NCBI GenBank assembly: GCA_964019055.1
Contig: OZ025214.1
Span: 12,605,163 to 12,669,162 of the forward strand
Reading direction: 5' to 3'
Origin: Anthopleura xanthogrammica
Taxonomy: Eukaryota > Cnidaria > Anthozoa > Actiniaria > Actiniidae
DNA: 64,000 nt
This document shows positions 60,601-64,000 of the stretch, one piece after another. The notes beneath the pieces are model-generated. The model was not told where the DNA came from. It searched no databases and worked only from the letters and a program-made list of their open reading frames with translations. Made by a program: the position numbers and the translations under genes. Within the stretch, counting starts at the first letter, position 1. Every line of letters begins with the position of its first letter.

Positions 60601-62237
60601 GTGCAGTAAACGGTACGAAACGCCACGCAGGTTTAGCCAATCAGCACTTGTGTAACTAGCATTATCAAAGCTCTTCAGAGCATATCACGGTGGGAAAAAT
60701 ATATAATTTATTCAAGTTCATCAAAATTGCTAGGTTATCGTGGCGTCGCATCAATCTTCGTGACTGTTCGAGTTGAAGGCTAATCAGTAGTAGTGGTGAA
60801 ATAAACAACTGGGCGTAATTGGACCATATTAGAGAGATTTTTGCATGAGTTGGAAACATATTGCAATGACTTACAATCTTCGTGACTGGTCGAGCTGAAG
60901 GCTAATCAGTAGTAGTGGTGAAATAAACAACTGGGCATGGTTGGACCGTATATTAAAGCGGTTTTTGTATGAGTTGGAAACATATTGCACTGACTTACAA
61001 TCTTCGTGACTGGTCGAGCTGAAGGCTAATCAGTAGTAGTGGTGATATAAACAACTGGGCGTGGTTGGACCGTATATTAAAGCGGTTTTTGTATGAGTTG
61101 GAAACATATTGCACTGACTTACAATACGTACACGGTACGGCATGCCGTAACAATGAAATGGATTCTCATTGTCTTCCTGTAATTTTTCCAACCACAACGC
61201 GTAGTTACGGCTACGGTGAGATCCAGTTTAGCAGTATCAGTACGGATATGAATTTGCCGTATCGTTTTCCACTCGTACGAATAATTTTTCATAACTGCCC
61301 TTTTTGGTCTGTCTGTGTTATCACAGGCATTGTGATGAAAATTGGCCAGTGTTTCTGACAGATGTTGCTTCACTTTGTTGTATTCTCGTTGACCTGAACG
61401 GATAACTGTCTGATTATCAAAGATAAATGCTGTTTGTACTGTGAACATGGCTTTAGCGTGCAATTGCCTCTATAGGGCGTGGGACTGTTATCTTTTAGCT
61501 TGGATTTCTCCAGAATTATCTTTCACTGGATTGACAGGATTTTGTTTCCAACCCACTCGCTCGCCAACAACTATCCCACCTACCACCCACCTGGCTATCA
61601 CATCCATCCATCCACCTATCCCATCCATCCATTTAGTCATCCATCCATCCATCCTCCATTTATATATTCATCCATCCATCCTGTCATCCATCCTATCCTT
61701 AAATCCATCCTTCCATCCATCTAATCCCATCTTATCTCACTCTTTTATTTTTCTATTCACATGCTATACATGCTCATCCAGAAATAGTGATACACAATCC
61801 ATCACCATTGATATGATAACGAACACCATTATTTTAAAGTGTCCAATCAAAATAAAGTTTAACATCCTTAACAGATGCATCTTTCATTTGTTTTTCTAAT
61901 GTCCCATCCATTAAACATTTGTATATCCGTACCCTTTAATCTCTGTTACAACTTGTCTAGCAATTAATTTAACTCAGTTTCAGACAGCACTGAAGCCCCC
62001 AGCCAACACAGTTCAATGAGTTAAGGCGATAAGATATCCTTGGTCGCGTTACTTATCTCTTTTCCCAGACTCTATACTGTATTACAGATTACCAATCATT
62101 CCCTTCGGTGTATATCTTACAGGAACGTCATTCACGCTCTAGCAGAAGGAAAAAACGGCTTCATACCTTATAGGAATTCGATTCTAACACGTTTTCTACA
62201 AGATGGATTGTCTGGGAACTCAAGGACAAGCTTAATA
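21685..62237 (+). CDS. Kinesin, N-terminal motor domain (11 exons; 3' end beyond the window)
   Basis: Exons: 21685-21742, 22470-22603, 22975-23052, 23174-23261, 23624-23721, 24266-24489, 25281-25339, 27039-27184, 59027-59100, 59804-59902, 62123-62237. All have GT/AG borders and phases match throughout, giving 391 residues. A 30-residue polar leader precedes [11 protein letters not shown]. The P-loop GQTGAGKT is at 115-122, split by intron 4. Switch I NRHSSRSH is at 222-229, split by intron 6, and switch II DLAGSE at 322-327. [18 protein letters not shown] and [15 protein letters not shown] complete the motor core, so ATPase and microtubule binding should be intact. Between SRSH and RGRLYICDL lie about 85 residues where conventional kinesins have about 25. 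The extra part is Ser/Asp/Glu-rich and mostly exon 8. Exons for the motor end, neck and tail are not recognised before 64000. The family (KIF class) is not assigned; an ARK/KIN-U-like or divergent metazoan kinesin is possible. Confidence 0.92.
22741..22922. mobile_element. AATAGTCC MITE, copy 2, in kinesin intron 2
   Basis: Left arm CCCTTCACAGTTCCCTGCGC and right arm GCGCAGGGAATTGTGAAGGG are inverted repeats extended by CTTGAAAGGTAGCCGAG and its complement. It ends about 50 bp before the acceptor of exon 3. Confidence 0.75.
23296..23400 (-). repeat. Two copies of the 57-bp dispersed repeat
   Basis: GGCTGATCTAAGTCAGG and GGCTAACTCACAGATC occur twice in tandem, in reverse orientation to the array at 2724-2945. 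Located in kinesin intron 4. Confidence 0.65.
23420..23585 (-). mobile_element. tRNA-related SINE, degenerate
   Basis: On the minus strand it has a B-box-like GGTTCGGTTCCTGAACTC, then AGAGCTTGTAAGGTACC, CCTCCCTTT and GAGGGTTTTTCTCC. It resembles the SINE at 16322-16525 and sits about 40 bp before kinesin exon 5. Confidence 0.5.
23878..24240. repeat. (CATC)n microsatellite in kinesin intron 5
   Basis: Roughly sixty CATC units run uninterrupted from 23881 to 24123, followed by degenerate CGTC/CATT units. All long HPSI and MDGW frames are artefacts. The tract ends 25 bp before the exon 6 acceptor. Confidence 0.97.
24870..25150. repeat. Dispersed repeat with CTTTTAGGG motifs and C-rich end
   Basis: Motifs TACCTTTTAGGG, ACCATTTAGGGG and TATCTTTTAGGGG recur about every 60 bp, and the right end is a long C run. 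Similar to 7385-7665. Kinesin intron 6. Confidence 0.45.
25433..25602. mobile_element. AATAGACC MITE in kinesin intron 7
   Basis: Outer ends AATATACCTTTTT and AAAAAGGTCTATT are inverted repeats. The inner arms CAATTTCAGACCATGTGATG and its complement match the family at 4976 and 13656. Confidence 0.65.
25680..25860 (+). mobile_element. SINE-like fragment with perfect B box
   Basis: TCTAGGGTTCGATTCCTGGA forms a T-arm with a perfect pol III B box. Downstream, TTTCAGGGTTTTTCTC and a diverged copy of the 57-bp repeat follow. No complete tRNA fold lies upstream, so it is a SINE remnant and not a tRNA gene. Confidence 0.5.
26308..26424. mobile_element. Short fold-back element
   Basis: GCAGTGCATTGTGGGATTG and CAATCCCACAATGCACTGC are inverted repeats about 60 bp apart, extended by GTTGAGTTAGCA / TGCCAACTCGAC. 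Kinesin intron 7. Confidence 0.65.
26712..26798. mobile_element. Short fold-back element (GGCGGCC arms)
   Basis: CCTTTTTCAAAAATGGCGGCC and its inverted counterpart GGCCGCCATTTTGGAAAAAGG surround about 45 bp. Kinesin intron 7, 240 bp before exon 8. Confidence 0.6.
27897..28850 (-). CDS. Class A GPCR, unit 1
   Basis: Single-coding-exon seven-helix receptor of 317 residues. N-glycosylation sites (NNT, NTS) at 2-5 precede TM1 (N54 = 1.50). LAISD in TM2 has D83, and DRF at 137-139 replaces DRY. TM6 has CYLP (248-251) and TM7 has NPIIY (289-293), so G-protein coupling features are kept. The second extracellular loop is only about 10 residues with no cysteine, as in the melanocortin/S1P/cannabinoid/adenosine group; ligand unknown. 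The start is set at MNNTSS. The frame stays open upstream in most units, but a well-conserved acceptor (CGCAG before TATC, exon from 28965) makes the upstream part 5' UTR or intron. The last residues (KYGNKIIN) differ from all other units because one A is missing near the stop, shifting the end by one frame. It is the array member nearest kinesin exon 8. Confidence 0.88.
   Translation of the reverse strand: MNNTSSEQMLPMASSLPPLKTEDELDLFDNHNSYFTASIIVINILVVFLTTFLNLFIILTFAKTPAVRETPSNVLVLNLAISDFGVGILSASLVCVYQTATLIDSDLDYQAIGYTYTGVSILLFIISFFSVSAITADRFLAVHLHLRYQEIITTKRYGITAASIWITSILLCGLTAKLRIVEYRTVVLSILCGIVFANIFFLFKISRIIHRHRAQIQAQQQSVQSIDMPRYKKSVNTMHYIMCGFVICYLPYLGMLFVIFIFPSTKSKEWTTLTLSSSITLMMLNSVMNPIIYCWRIEAMRNAAKKVIQKYGNKIIN
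28990..29510 (+). pseudogene. Degraded acidic ORF of unknown origin upstream of unit 1
   Basis: From ATG 28990 a frame of 86 residues is very acidic ([18 protein letters not shown]) and then reads [19 protein letters not shown] up to a TAA at 29248-29250. The same frame continues as coding-like sequence ([40 protein letters not shown]) broken by several single stops up to about 29510. It replaces, from about 28980, the 5' flank shared by the other receptor units. I do not recognise the family; a decayed transposon gene is likely. Confidence 0.5.
29782..29958. mobile_element. Fold-back element with CCCCTTTT repeats
   Basis: GATGCTCCGCCCG and CGGGCGGAGCATC are inverted ends. The interior repeats TACCCCTTTT...TATACC about every 30-35 bp. 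Beside it (29985-30000) lies a CCCCCCGGGGG palindrome like the one near 24875. Confidence 0.6.
30348..31298 (-). CDS. Class A GPCR, unit 2
   Basis: Intact 316-residue receptor starting MNNTSSEQ. Segment-specific features: the TM2-TM3 loop reads [16 protein letters not shown], a leucine replaces the usual second phenylalanine in IVSLFSVSA, the TM4-TM5 loop is [11 protein letters not shown], and the TM6-TM7 loop is [12 protein letters not shown]. The residue before the start Met is Glu (FCFQE), where other units have Asp. The 5' flank is of the minisatellite type, also seen for units 4 and 8, so these three share an upstream region and probably a promoter. Confidence 0.88.
   Translation of the reverse strand: MNNTSSEQMLPMASSLPPLKTEDELDLFDNHNSYFTASIIVINILIVFLATFLNLFIILTFAKTPAVRETPSNVLVLNLALSDFGVGILSAPLACVYQTAIFIDSDLDHQAIGYTSTGVSILLFIVSLFSVSAITADRFLAVHLHLRYQEIITTKRYGITAASIWITSILLCGLTAKLRTVEYRTVFLSIICGIVFANIFFLFKISRVIHRHTAQIQAQQQSVQSIDMPRYKKSVNTMHYIMCGFVICYLPFLGMLLVIYIFPSTKSEEWTTFALSLSIALMMLNSVMNPIIYCWRIEAMRNAAKKVIRKIWKQHN
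31464..32039. other. 5' flank of unit 2, minisatellite-type block
   Basis: Non-coding sequence shared nearly base for base with the upstream regions of units 4 (38728 on) and 8 (51976 on). It includes an AATAAT microsatellite near 31569 and a CTTCATTCGTTCCTTC stretch. The promoter of unit 2 should lie here; no clear core motif was identified. Confidence 0.5.
32040..33655. repeat. 61-bp minisatellite, about 26 copies
   Basis: The unit begins GAGTCTATGAGCAGTGTATG and includes CAGGAGGAGCTGGGAGTC; successive starts at 32068 and 32129 give a 61-bp period. Copies differ by a few substitutions (CATTAGGAG/CTTTAGGAG; CACATGAG/CGCATGAG), and some variant groups recur in the same order near 32790-32910 and 33200-33330. 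No spacers separate the units. Confidence 0.95.
34264..34395 (+). CDS. Conserved small ORF or first exon, copy 1 (43 codons)
   Basis: ATG in the context AAGATGGCGG opens a frame starting [19 protein letters not shown] and ending at TAA 34393-34395. CCAAT motifs lie about 95 and 50 bp upstream, suggesting a promoter on the plus strand, opposite to the receptors. The copy at 41966-42094 has a 3-base deletion that keeps the frame, which hints at coding constraint. I do not recognise the protein. It could instead be a copied first exon of an unrelated gene. Confidence 0.4.
   Translation: MADRGRRKFFFVFNDVLVKHYEISLTWNCNKLFQDSQKYLQKI
34868..35818 (-). CDS. Class A GPCR, unit 3
   Basis: Intact, 316 residues. 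Distinct N-terminus ([24 protein letters not shown]). It shares with unit 5 the TM2 start LCLAISD, the TM3 segment [11 protein letters not shown] and the TM4-TM5 segment [12 protein letters not shown], which no other unit has. YLHLRY replaces HLHLRY after the DRF motif, and KNSVNTM replaces KKSVNTM in the third intracellular loop. Its upstream flank is the TTCA-tract type. Confidence 0.88.
   Translation of the reverse strand: MNNTSSKQILPMASSVSPLKTKDEPDLFDNYNSYFTATILVINILVVFLATFLNLFIILTFTKTPAVRETPSNVLVLCLAISDFGVGILSAPLACVYQTAILIDSDLDHRAIGHAFIGVTILLFIISFFSVSAITADRFLAVYLHLRYQEIITTKRYGITAASIWITSILLCYLSVKLQTVEYRTVFLSILCGIVFANIFFLFKISRIIHRHTAQIQAQQQSVQSIDMPRYKNSVNTMHYIMCGFVICYLPFLGMLLVIFIFPFTKSKEWTTFALSSSIALMILNSVMNPIIYCWRIEAMRNAAKKVIRKIWKQHN
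36700..37323. repeat. (TTCA)n tract between units 3 and 4
   Basis: More than 600 bp of TTCA with a central part in which every second or third unit is TTGA. Length and variant pattern differ from the tracts of the other blocks, so it changes fast. The Ser/Phe/Ile/His frames are artefacts. Confidence 0.97.
37618..38565 (-). CDS. Class A GPCR, unit 4
   Basis: Intact, 315 residues; starts [14 protein letters not shown], so one N-glycosylation sequon is altered and one residue lost compared with other units. TM3 segment [18 protein letters not shown]6 region [25 protein letters not shown] and C-terminus [16 protein letters not shown] are shared only with unit 8. Minisatellite-type 5' flank. Confidence 0.88.
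   Translation of the reverse strand: MNNISSEQMLMASSVSPLKTEDEPDLFDNHNSYFTASILVINILVAFLATFLNLFIILTFAKTPAVRETPSNVLVLNLALSDFGVGILSTPLLCVYQTAILIDSDLDHQAIANTSIGVYILLFIVSFFSVSAITADRFLAVHLHLRYQEIITTKRYGITAASIWITSILLCGITAKLRTVEYRTVLLSILCGIVFANIFFLFKISRIIHRHTAQIQAQQQSVQSIDMPRYKKSVNTMHYIMCGFVICYLPFLGIIFVVLIFPFTRSKEWTNFALSSSITLMMLNSVMNPIIYCWRIEAMRNTAKKVIRKIWNQDN
39300..39515. repeat. 61-bp minisatellite, about 3 copies (unit 4 block)
   Basis: Same unit and same flanks as 32040-33655 but only three to four copies. The junction sequence GCGCATGTAAGTAGTAGTAC ends both arrays. Confidence 0.9.
39671..41054. mobile_element. Block-specific insertion of about 1.4 kb
   Basis: This sequence is absent at the same place in the blocks at about 33790 and 52980, where ATTATAGAAACAAAAC follows directly. 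It has two parts. 39675-39830 is a fold-back (CGCACGACCT...AATTTGG / CCAAATTGTACGAGAAGGTCGTGCG). 39833-41054 has inverted ends TATAGTTCACTTGACAAAAT and ATTTTGTCGAGTGTACTATA, with an AATTGGTACTCCGC-type palindrome at 40968-40995. Small frames inside are not recognisable. Confidence 0.6.
41228..41703 (-). mobile_element. 5'-truncated LINE (non-LTR retrotransposon) 3' end
   Basis: On the minus strand, residues [19 protein letters not shown] then [12 protein letters not shown] and KTYLFKEAF end at a stop at 41504. This is the typical C-terminus of reverse-transcriptase ORFs of CR1/L2/Rex-like LINEs. A 3' UTR follows and then (TTAAA)n at 41222-41250, the usual simple tail. The neighbouring copies of this block (33981 and 53156) lack it, so it inserted after the block duplication. 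Confidence 0.8.
41966..42094 (+). CDS. Conserved small ORF, copy 2 (42 codons)
   Basis: [20 protein letters not shown] in the block of unit 5. Start codon kept, A2T change, and an in-frame 3-base deletion close to the stop. Same CCAAT-bearing upstream region as copy 1. Confidence 0.35.
   Translation: MTDRGRRKFFFVFNDVLVKNHEISLTWNCNKLLQDSQKYLKI
42568..43518 (-). CDS. Class A GPCR, unit 5
   Basis: Intact, 316 residues. Combines the N-terminus of unit 2 ([17 protein letters not shown]) with the TM2-TM5 segments of unit 3 ([28 protein letters not shown]), then VVYRTV and [10 protein letters not shown], which are its own. Such block sharing indicates exchange between units. Upstream flank is the TTCA-tract type. 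Confidence 0.88.
   Translation of the reverse strand: MNNTSSEQMLPMASSLPPLKTEDELDLFDNHNSYFTATILVINILVVFLATFLNLFIILTFTKTPAVRETPSNVLVLCLAISDFGVGILSAPLACVYQTAILIDSDLDHRAIGHAFIGVSILLFIISFFSVSAITADRFLAVYLHLRYQEIITTKRYGVTAASIWITSILLCYLSVKLQTVVYRTVFLSIICGIVFANIFFLFKISRIIHRHTAQIQAQQQSVQSIDMPRYKKSVNTMHYIMCGFVICYLPFLGMLLVIFIFHFTRSKEWTTFALSSSIALMILNSVMNPIIYCWRIEAMRNAAKKVIRKIWKQDN
44397..44935. repeat. (TTCA)n tract between units 5 and 6
   Basis: About 540 bp with scattered AATCA, TTTA and CATC interruptions. Confidence 0.97.
45198..46148 (-). CDS. Class A GPCR, unit 6
   Basis: Intact, 316 residues. TM3 segment [22 protein letters not shown]. The TM6-TM7 loop [19 protein letters not shown] with AVMMLNS is shared only with unit 9. 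A T-rich run shortens the 5' UTR between the conserved acceptor and ATG ([12 protein letters not shown] in the open upstream frame). Confidence 0.88.
   Translation of the reverse strand: MNNTSSEQMLPMASSVSTLKTEDEPDLFDNHNSYFTATILVINILVVFLATFLNLFIILTFAKTPAVRETPSNVLVLNLAISDFGVGILSTPLVCVYQTAILIDSDLDHQAIANTSIGVSILLFTVSFFSVSAITADRFLAVYLHLRYQEIITTKRYGITAASIWITSILLCGLTAKLRTVEYRTVFLSILCGIVFANIFFLFKISRIIHRHTAQIQAQQQSVQSIDMPRYKKSVNTMHYIMCGFVICYLPYLGMLFVILIFPSTRSMEWAGFALSSSIAVMMLNSVMNPIIYCWRIEAMRNAAKKVIRKIWKQDN
47041..47494. repeat. (TTCA)n tract between units 6 and 7
   Basis: About 400 bp almost uninterrupted, then degenerate CATAC/CATCC units. Confidence 0.97.
47774..48715 (-). CDS. Class A GPCR, unit 7
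   Basis: 313 residues: a TAA right after KKVIRKIWN removes the last three residues (KQDN in most units), which should matter little. N-terminus [19 protein letters not shown] is shared with units 8 and 10. TM3 segment is [21 protein letters not shown], where GG-N replaces DS-D, unique in the array. Its 5' UTR carries the 445-bp element at 48778-49222, so its transcript leader differs from that of most units. Confidence 0.86.
   Translation of the reverse strand: MNNTSSEQMLPMASSLPPLKTEDEPYLFDNYNSYFTAAILVINILVVFLATFLNLFIILTFTKTPAVRETPSNVLVLNLAISDFGVGILSAPLACVYQTAILIGGDLNHRAIGNAFIGVTILLFIISFFSVSAITADRFLAVYLHLRYQEIITNKRYGITAASIWITSILLCSLNAKLRTVEYRTVFLSILCGIVFANIFFLFKISRIIHRHTAQIQAQQQSVQSIDMPRYKKSVNTMHYIMCGFVICYLPFLGMLFAILIFPFTRSKEWTTFTLSSSIAVMMLNSVMNPIIYCWRIEAMRNAAKKVIRKIWN
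48778..49222. mobile_element. 445-bp TIR element with TTA target duplication, in 5' UTR of unit 7
   Basis: Ends GACTGCACCTAACCCC and GGGGTTAGGTGCACT head inverted arms of about 100 bp. TTA flanks it on both sides (48775-48777, 49223-49225), and removing the element with one TTA gives the sequence found in other units. A 3-bp TWA duplication is typical of PIF/Harbinger elements; that assignment is inference. The conserved acceptor CGCAG remains upstream near 49275, so the element would lie inside the first part of the coding exon. Confidence 0.8.
50015..50092. repeat. Short (TTCA)n tract between units 7 and 8
   Basis: Fewer than 80 bp, mixed CATC/CATT; the shortest tract of the array. Confidence 0.85.
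50358..51813 (-). pseudogene. Class A GPCR, unit 8, split by a transposon-like insertion
   Basis: The frame runs from 51813 through TM4 to a stop at 51289 where the insertion begins; the remaining half (TM5-TM7, [14 protein letters not shown]) is at 50358-50790. Leaving out the 498-bp element and one 7-bp target copy, the length would be 951 nt, the same as intact units, and the split is clean. The N-terminal half resembles unit 7 ([10 protein letters not shown]), the TM3 segment and the C-terminal half unit 4. As it stands it codes at most a four-helix fragment. Confidence 0.85.
50796..51293. mobile_element. 498-bp TIR element inside unit 8
   Basis: Inverted ends of about 49 bp beginning CATAGTTAATGGAGTGGAAT are perfect as far as I compared. 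The 7-bp sequence AGCTACA occurs on both sides (50789-50795 and 51294-51300). No coding capacity. Perfect ends and target copies point to a recent insertion. Superfamily not assigned; a 7-8-bp duplication would suit hAT-like elements. Confidence 0.85.
52610..52830. repeat. 61-bp minisatellite, about 3 copies (unit 8 block)
   Basis: Same unit as 32040-33655 with the same flanks; copies carry the AATTAATGAGCAGC variant. Confidence 0.9.
53439..53531 (+). pseudogene. Conserved small ORF, copy 3, frameshifted
   Basis: Begins [20 protein letters not shown], but an extra A near 53504 shifts the frame, giving a stop soon after. It lies at the same position in the unit 9 block as copies 1 and 2 in theirs. 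Confidence 0.35.
54047..54994 (-). CDS. Class A GPCR, unit 9
   Basis: Intact, 315 residues; starts [14 protein letters not shown], one residue shorter, like unit 4. TM3 segment [16 protein letters not shown] and TM4-TM5 loop [12 protein letters not shown] are unique. The TM6-TM7 loop is identical to that of unit 6 ([12 protein letters not shown]). TTCA/TTCC-type upstream flank. Confidence 0.88.
   Translation of the reverse strand: MNNTSSKQMLMASSLPPLKTEDEPDLFDNHNSYFTASILVINILIVFLATFLNLFIILTFAKTPAVRETPSNVLVLNLAISDFGVGILSTPLACVYQTVILIDSDLDHRAIGNTFIGVYILLFIVSFFSVSAITADRFLAVYLHLRYQEIITNKRYGITAASIWITSILLCYLIANLRTVEYRTVFLSILCGIVFANIFFLFKISRIIHRHTAQIQAQQQSVQSIDMPRYKKSVNTMHYIMCGFVICYLPYLGMLFVILIFPSTRSMEWAGFALSSSIAVMMLNSVMNPIIYCWRIEAMRNAAKKVIRKIWKQDN
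55890..56003. repeat. TTCA/TTCC tract between units 9 and 10
   Basis: About 110 bp, mostly CTTC units, so the tract at this block position has changed its repeat motif. Confidence 0.9.
56268..57218 (-). pseudogene. Class A GPCR, unit 10, one in-frame TGA
   Basis: 951 nt from ATG to TAA, in frame throughout except for TGA at 56684-56682, codon 179, just after LTAKL in the TM4-TM5 loop. Other units have CGA (Arg) or CAA there, so a CpG transition explains the loss. The rest is undamaged, including DRF, CYLP and NPIIY. The 5' UTR holds a second copy of the 445-bp element. The stop may be young or polymorphic; stop-codon readthrough is possible but unsupported. Confidence 0.85.
57280..57724. mobile_element. 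445-bp TIR element, copy in 5' UTR of unit 10
   Basis: Same length, same ends and same insertion point as 48778-49222, flanked by TTA (57277-57279 and 57725-57727). Identical placement means units 7 and 10 descend from one copy that already had the insertion, or that the region was converted. Confidence 0.8.
58498..58735. repeat. TTCA/TTCG tract at the distal end of the array
   Basis: CATT units with two runs of CGTT near 58542-58570 and 58682-58694. The shared flank of the array ends here, about 290 bp before kinesin exon 9. Confidence 0.95.
59160..59720. repeat. GGAAG and GGAT/GAAT tracts with a duplicated 138-bp segment
   Basis: A segment beginning AATGAATTAATGAGTAAATA at about 59279 recurs at about 59448, offset 169 bp, with no difference seen over about 138 bp. 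It lies in kinesin intron 9, between the exon ending RLY and the exon with switch II. Confidence 0.85.
60258..60450. mobile_element. Fold-back element in kinesin intron 10
   Basis: ATTTAATGTATTCGCATACT and its inverted counterpart AGTATGCGAATACATTAAAT lie within arms of about 45 bp that also share ATATGACCA and CTATGCACG. Confidence 0.7.
60750..61123. repeat. About 123-bp tandem repeat, 3 copies
   Basis: Copies starting CAATCTTCGTGACTG at 60752, 60874 and 60998, each ending GGAAACATATTGCA(C)TGACTT. The second and third are more alike than the first. Kinesin intron 10. Confidence 0.85.
61590..61730. repeat. Degenerate (CCAT)n tract
   Basis: CATCCATCC-type units broken by CATTTAGT and CCTATCC. 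Pro/His/Ser/Ile frames here are artefacts. Confidence 0.85.
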
Positions 62238-64000
62238 GTGAGTATATTGTGTCTTATCACTAAAAAATATCGTCTCATTAGTGAAACTTTCGCGACAATT
62301 CACAAGAGCAAACTACTCTTGGAGTTCACTGCAATGATAGATAAAGCACTAAAGTAGATGAAACTCAAAACTTGCATTTCTAAATGCTTTAAAATCAAGT
62401 TATCTTTTTAATAATTGAAATTCTTTCAATTATCAAATATTTTCAAATAATTTCGAGACATTTCACGAAAAAAATAGGTTGAAAAATTCTGAGGATGGTT
62501 TGCTAGGGTGAGGTTTTCAAAACATCGTTGTATAGAATTTCTTTTTTATATCTTTTGGTTAAAAAAAAATGTTTTGAAAGATGATCAAGTTTGATATCAA
62601 ATGTACAAAAATAATATCAAGATCTTACAGATAATGTGCTCGAAGAAGCCTCGTATTTATATAGTTCTTTAGGTGTTATCTGAAGGTCAAGAGTAGGAGA
62701 TTCTGGCACTGGTAACTTGGAAACCTTTCACGTCGTGGGATTAAGGATAGGATTCTAATTTCACATCAGAATCTGCCAAAATATTTATATTCAAAAATTT
62801 ATTTATTTATTAGCTGCAATATTTAAACAGGCAATCCAGTTCAGCTGAGACTGGTTAAAATGGAGTTTTAAAAAGTCTAAAAGAAAAACCAGTACGTTGA
62901 TGAACCGTTTTTAAATCTTTCGATATTTCGGCAAGCCAGTACTTGCCTTCTTCAGGTAATGAAGAAATTACATTGGTATTCAATATATACATAAGCTATT
63001 GTGAAATGCGGAAATGACGATACAGGAGAGACTAACTGATTGACAAGTTAACTGAAGAAGATACAAAATCTGCTTGTTACTGTCCAAGCATGAAATATAT
63101 TATATTCATAAACGTGCCGACAAAGTTTGGGGAAATTCCATATTATTGTGATTTTCGCTGATTTGATTCACATGACCCATAGTGCATTTCGGGCTTGGAT
63201 TCCAAACTGCAACATACAACAAAACCTTCACCAACCTTTTTTAAAATAGCTGTATATTGGACGGAATTGGAATATGAAAGAAAAATTCGCGAAGCATTCA
63301 AATGACGCCATCATGCAAACGGTCCTATTCTCCCCTCAATTCTTATCTTACATTTTTTCGGTTTTTCCCATTTTGCATTTTTTTGACTGTTGATTTTTCT
63401 ATTAACATTTTCAGTTCCTCTTCTGTCTTCACTTATATTATTACTTTTTTCTTTTCTCTATCCTTCTCCTCACCCATTTTTCTTCGTTTCTTTGTTTGTA
63501 TTTTAATTAACTCCCTTGGTCTTCTGTGTAGGCGTTAGTGCCTGATAAATGCAACACAGTAATGGCCACCACATGCATCTAATCGTCAAGAAAATTGATA
63601 ATCACTGCTGAGACATTAAACACTGTTGATTTAATTTCCTGGAATTCCAGAAGATAAGATAACCTCTTTCTCGTCGTATCTTGAACTATGCTGCCCACTT
63701 GTGATTTCCCAACTCGCTATGCGGTCTGATATTATCTACATGTATTTGTATTGTTTTCTTTTTGTCTGCATAAATCATTTGGAGATTTGAGAGAACGTGG
63801 GTGTGAGAAATTGAAGGGTTTCCTGAAGAAGATAATTTCTGTGCAATCTTGTCTATGACTGTTTCGACCCTTGATGTGACGTTAAAGCAAGCAGCTCAAT
63901 TTGGAGGACAAAATCATGAAAGAATTTTAATCTCCTGAGAATTGGAACTTATTGTATTGTTTTGTCCTCCATATTGAGCTGTATTATGAAGTGCTGCCAG
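62238..64000. other. Start of the next kinesin intron; no further exon recognised
   Basis: GTGAGTA at 62238 is a good donor after the exon ending NSRTSLI. No downstream stretch reads as the motor end (the conserved segment after TSLI), so the next exon is probably outside the window. The sequence is AT-rich; a TIR-like element starts near 63868. Confidence 0.55.
63868..64000. mobile_element. Partial MITE at window end, related to 4758-4895
   Basis: GTGACGTTAAAGCA and TTTGGAGGACAAAA are shared with the element at 4758-4895, as is TCTCCTGAGAATTG. The right inverted arm (GTCCTCCATATTGAGCTG) runs to the window edge. Confidence 0.55.

Overview
The window looks like nuclear DNA from an invertebrate animal, most likely a cnidarian such as a coral or sea anemone. 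The evidence is intron-rich genes with GT/AG junctions, animal gene families (arylsulfatase B-like sulfatases, an N-terminal-motor kinesin, a lineage-specific expansion of rhodopsin-like receptors), AT-rich non-coding DNA, and many short inverted-repeat elements and microsatellites. The clade assignment is inference. Nothing bacterial or organellar was seen.

Layout. 1-1500 is a pure (ACCGTT)n satellite grading into an ACTATT/ATT array. 1670-8712 and 9728-14903, both minus strand, are two tandem arylsulfatase B-like paralogues. Nine exons of each correspond one to one with identical intron phases, and gene A also has a tentative first exon. Their introns hold several inverted-repeat elements, a tRNA-like tandem array and minisatellites. 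15-21.7 kb is an intergenic stretch with a SINE, a 13-bp minisatellite of about 69 copies, and no gene I can support. From 21685 on the plus strand a kinesin motor is encoded by eleven exons whose phases all match, up to 62237; the gene runs on past the window.

The kinesin intron between exons 8 and 9 is 31.8 kb long. It contains ten antisense copies of a single-coding-exon class A GPCR. Eight have full-length frames, one is split by a 498-bp terminal-inverted-repeat element with a 7-bp target duplication, and one has a single in-frame TGA. The copies sit in duplicated blocks of two flank types. One type carries a 61-bp minisatellite (about 26 copies in one block, about 3 in two others) and a conserved 43-codon plus-strand ORF. 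The other carries TTCA-repeat tracts. Receptor sequences are mosaics of one another, with variation concentrated at extracellular-facing segments.

How the genes relate. The two sulfatases probably act on sulfated glycans in the lysosome or outside the cell and share a recent duplication with a conversion tract. The kinesin is an ATP-driven microtubule motor with an unusual acidic Ser-rich insertion before switch II; the exon coding for it is the one just upstream of the giant intron. The GPCR array is read against the kinesin transcript, so the two are physically nested, but no functional link is shown by the sequence.
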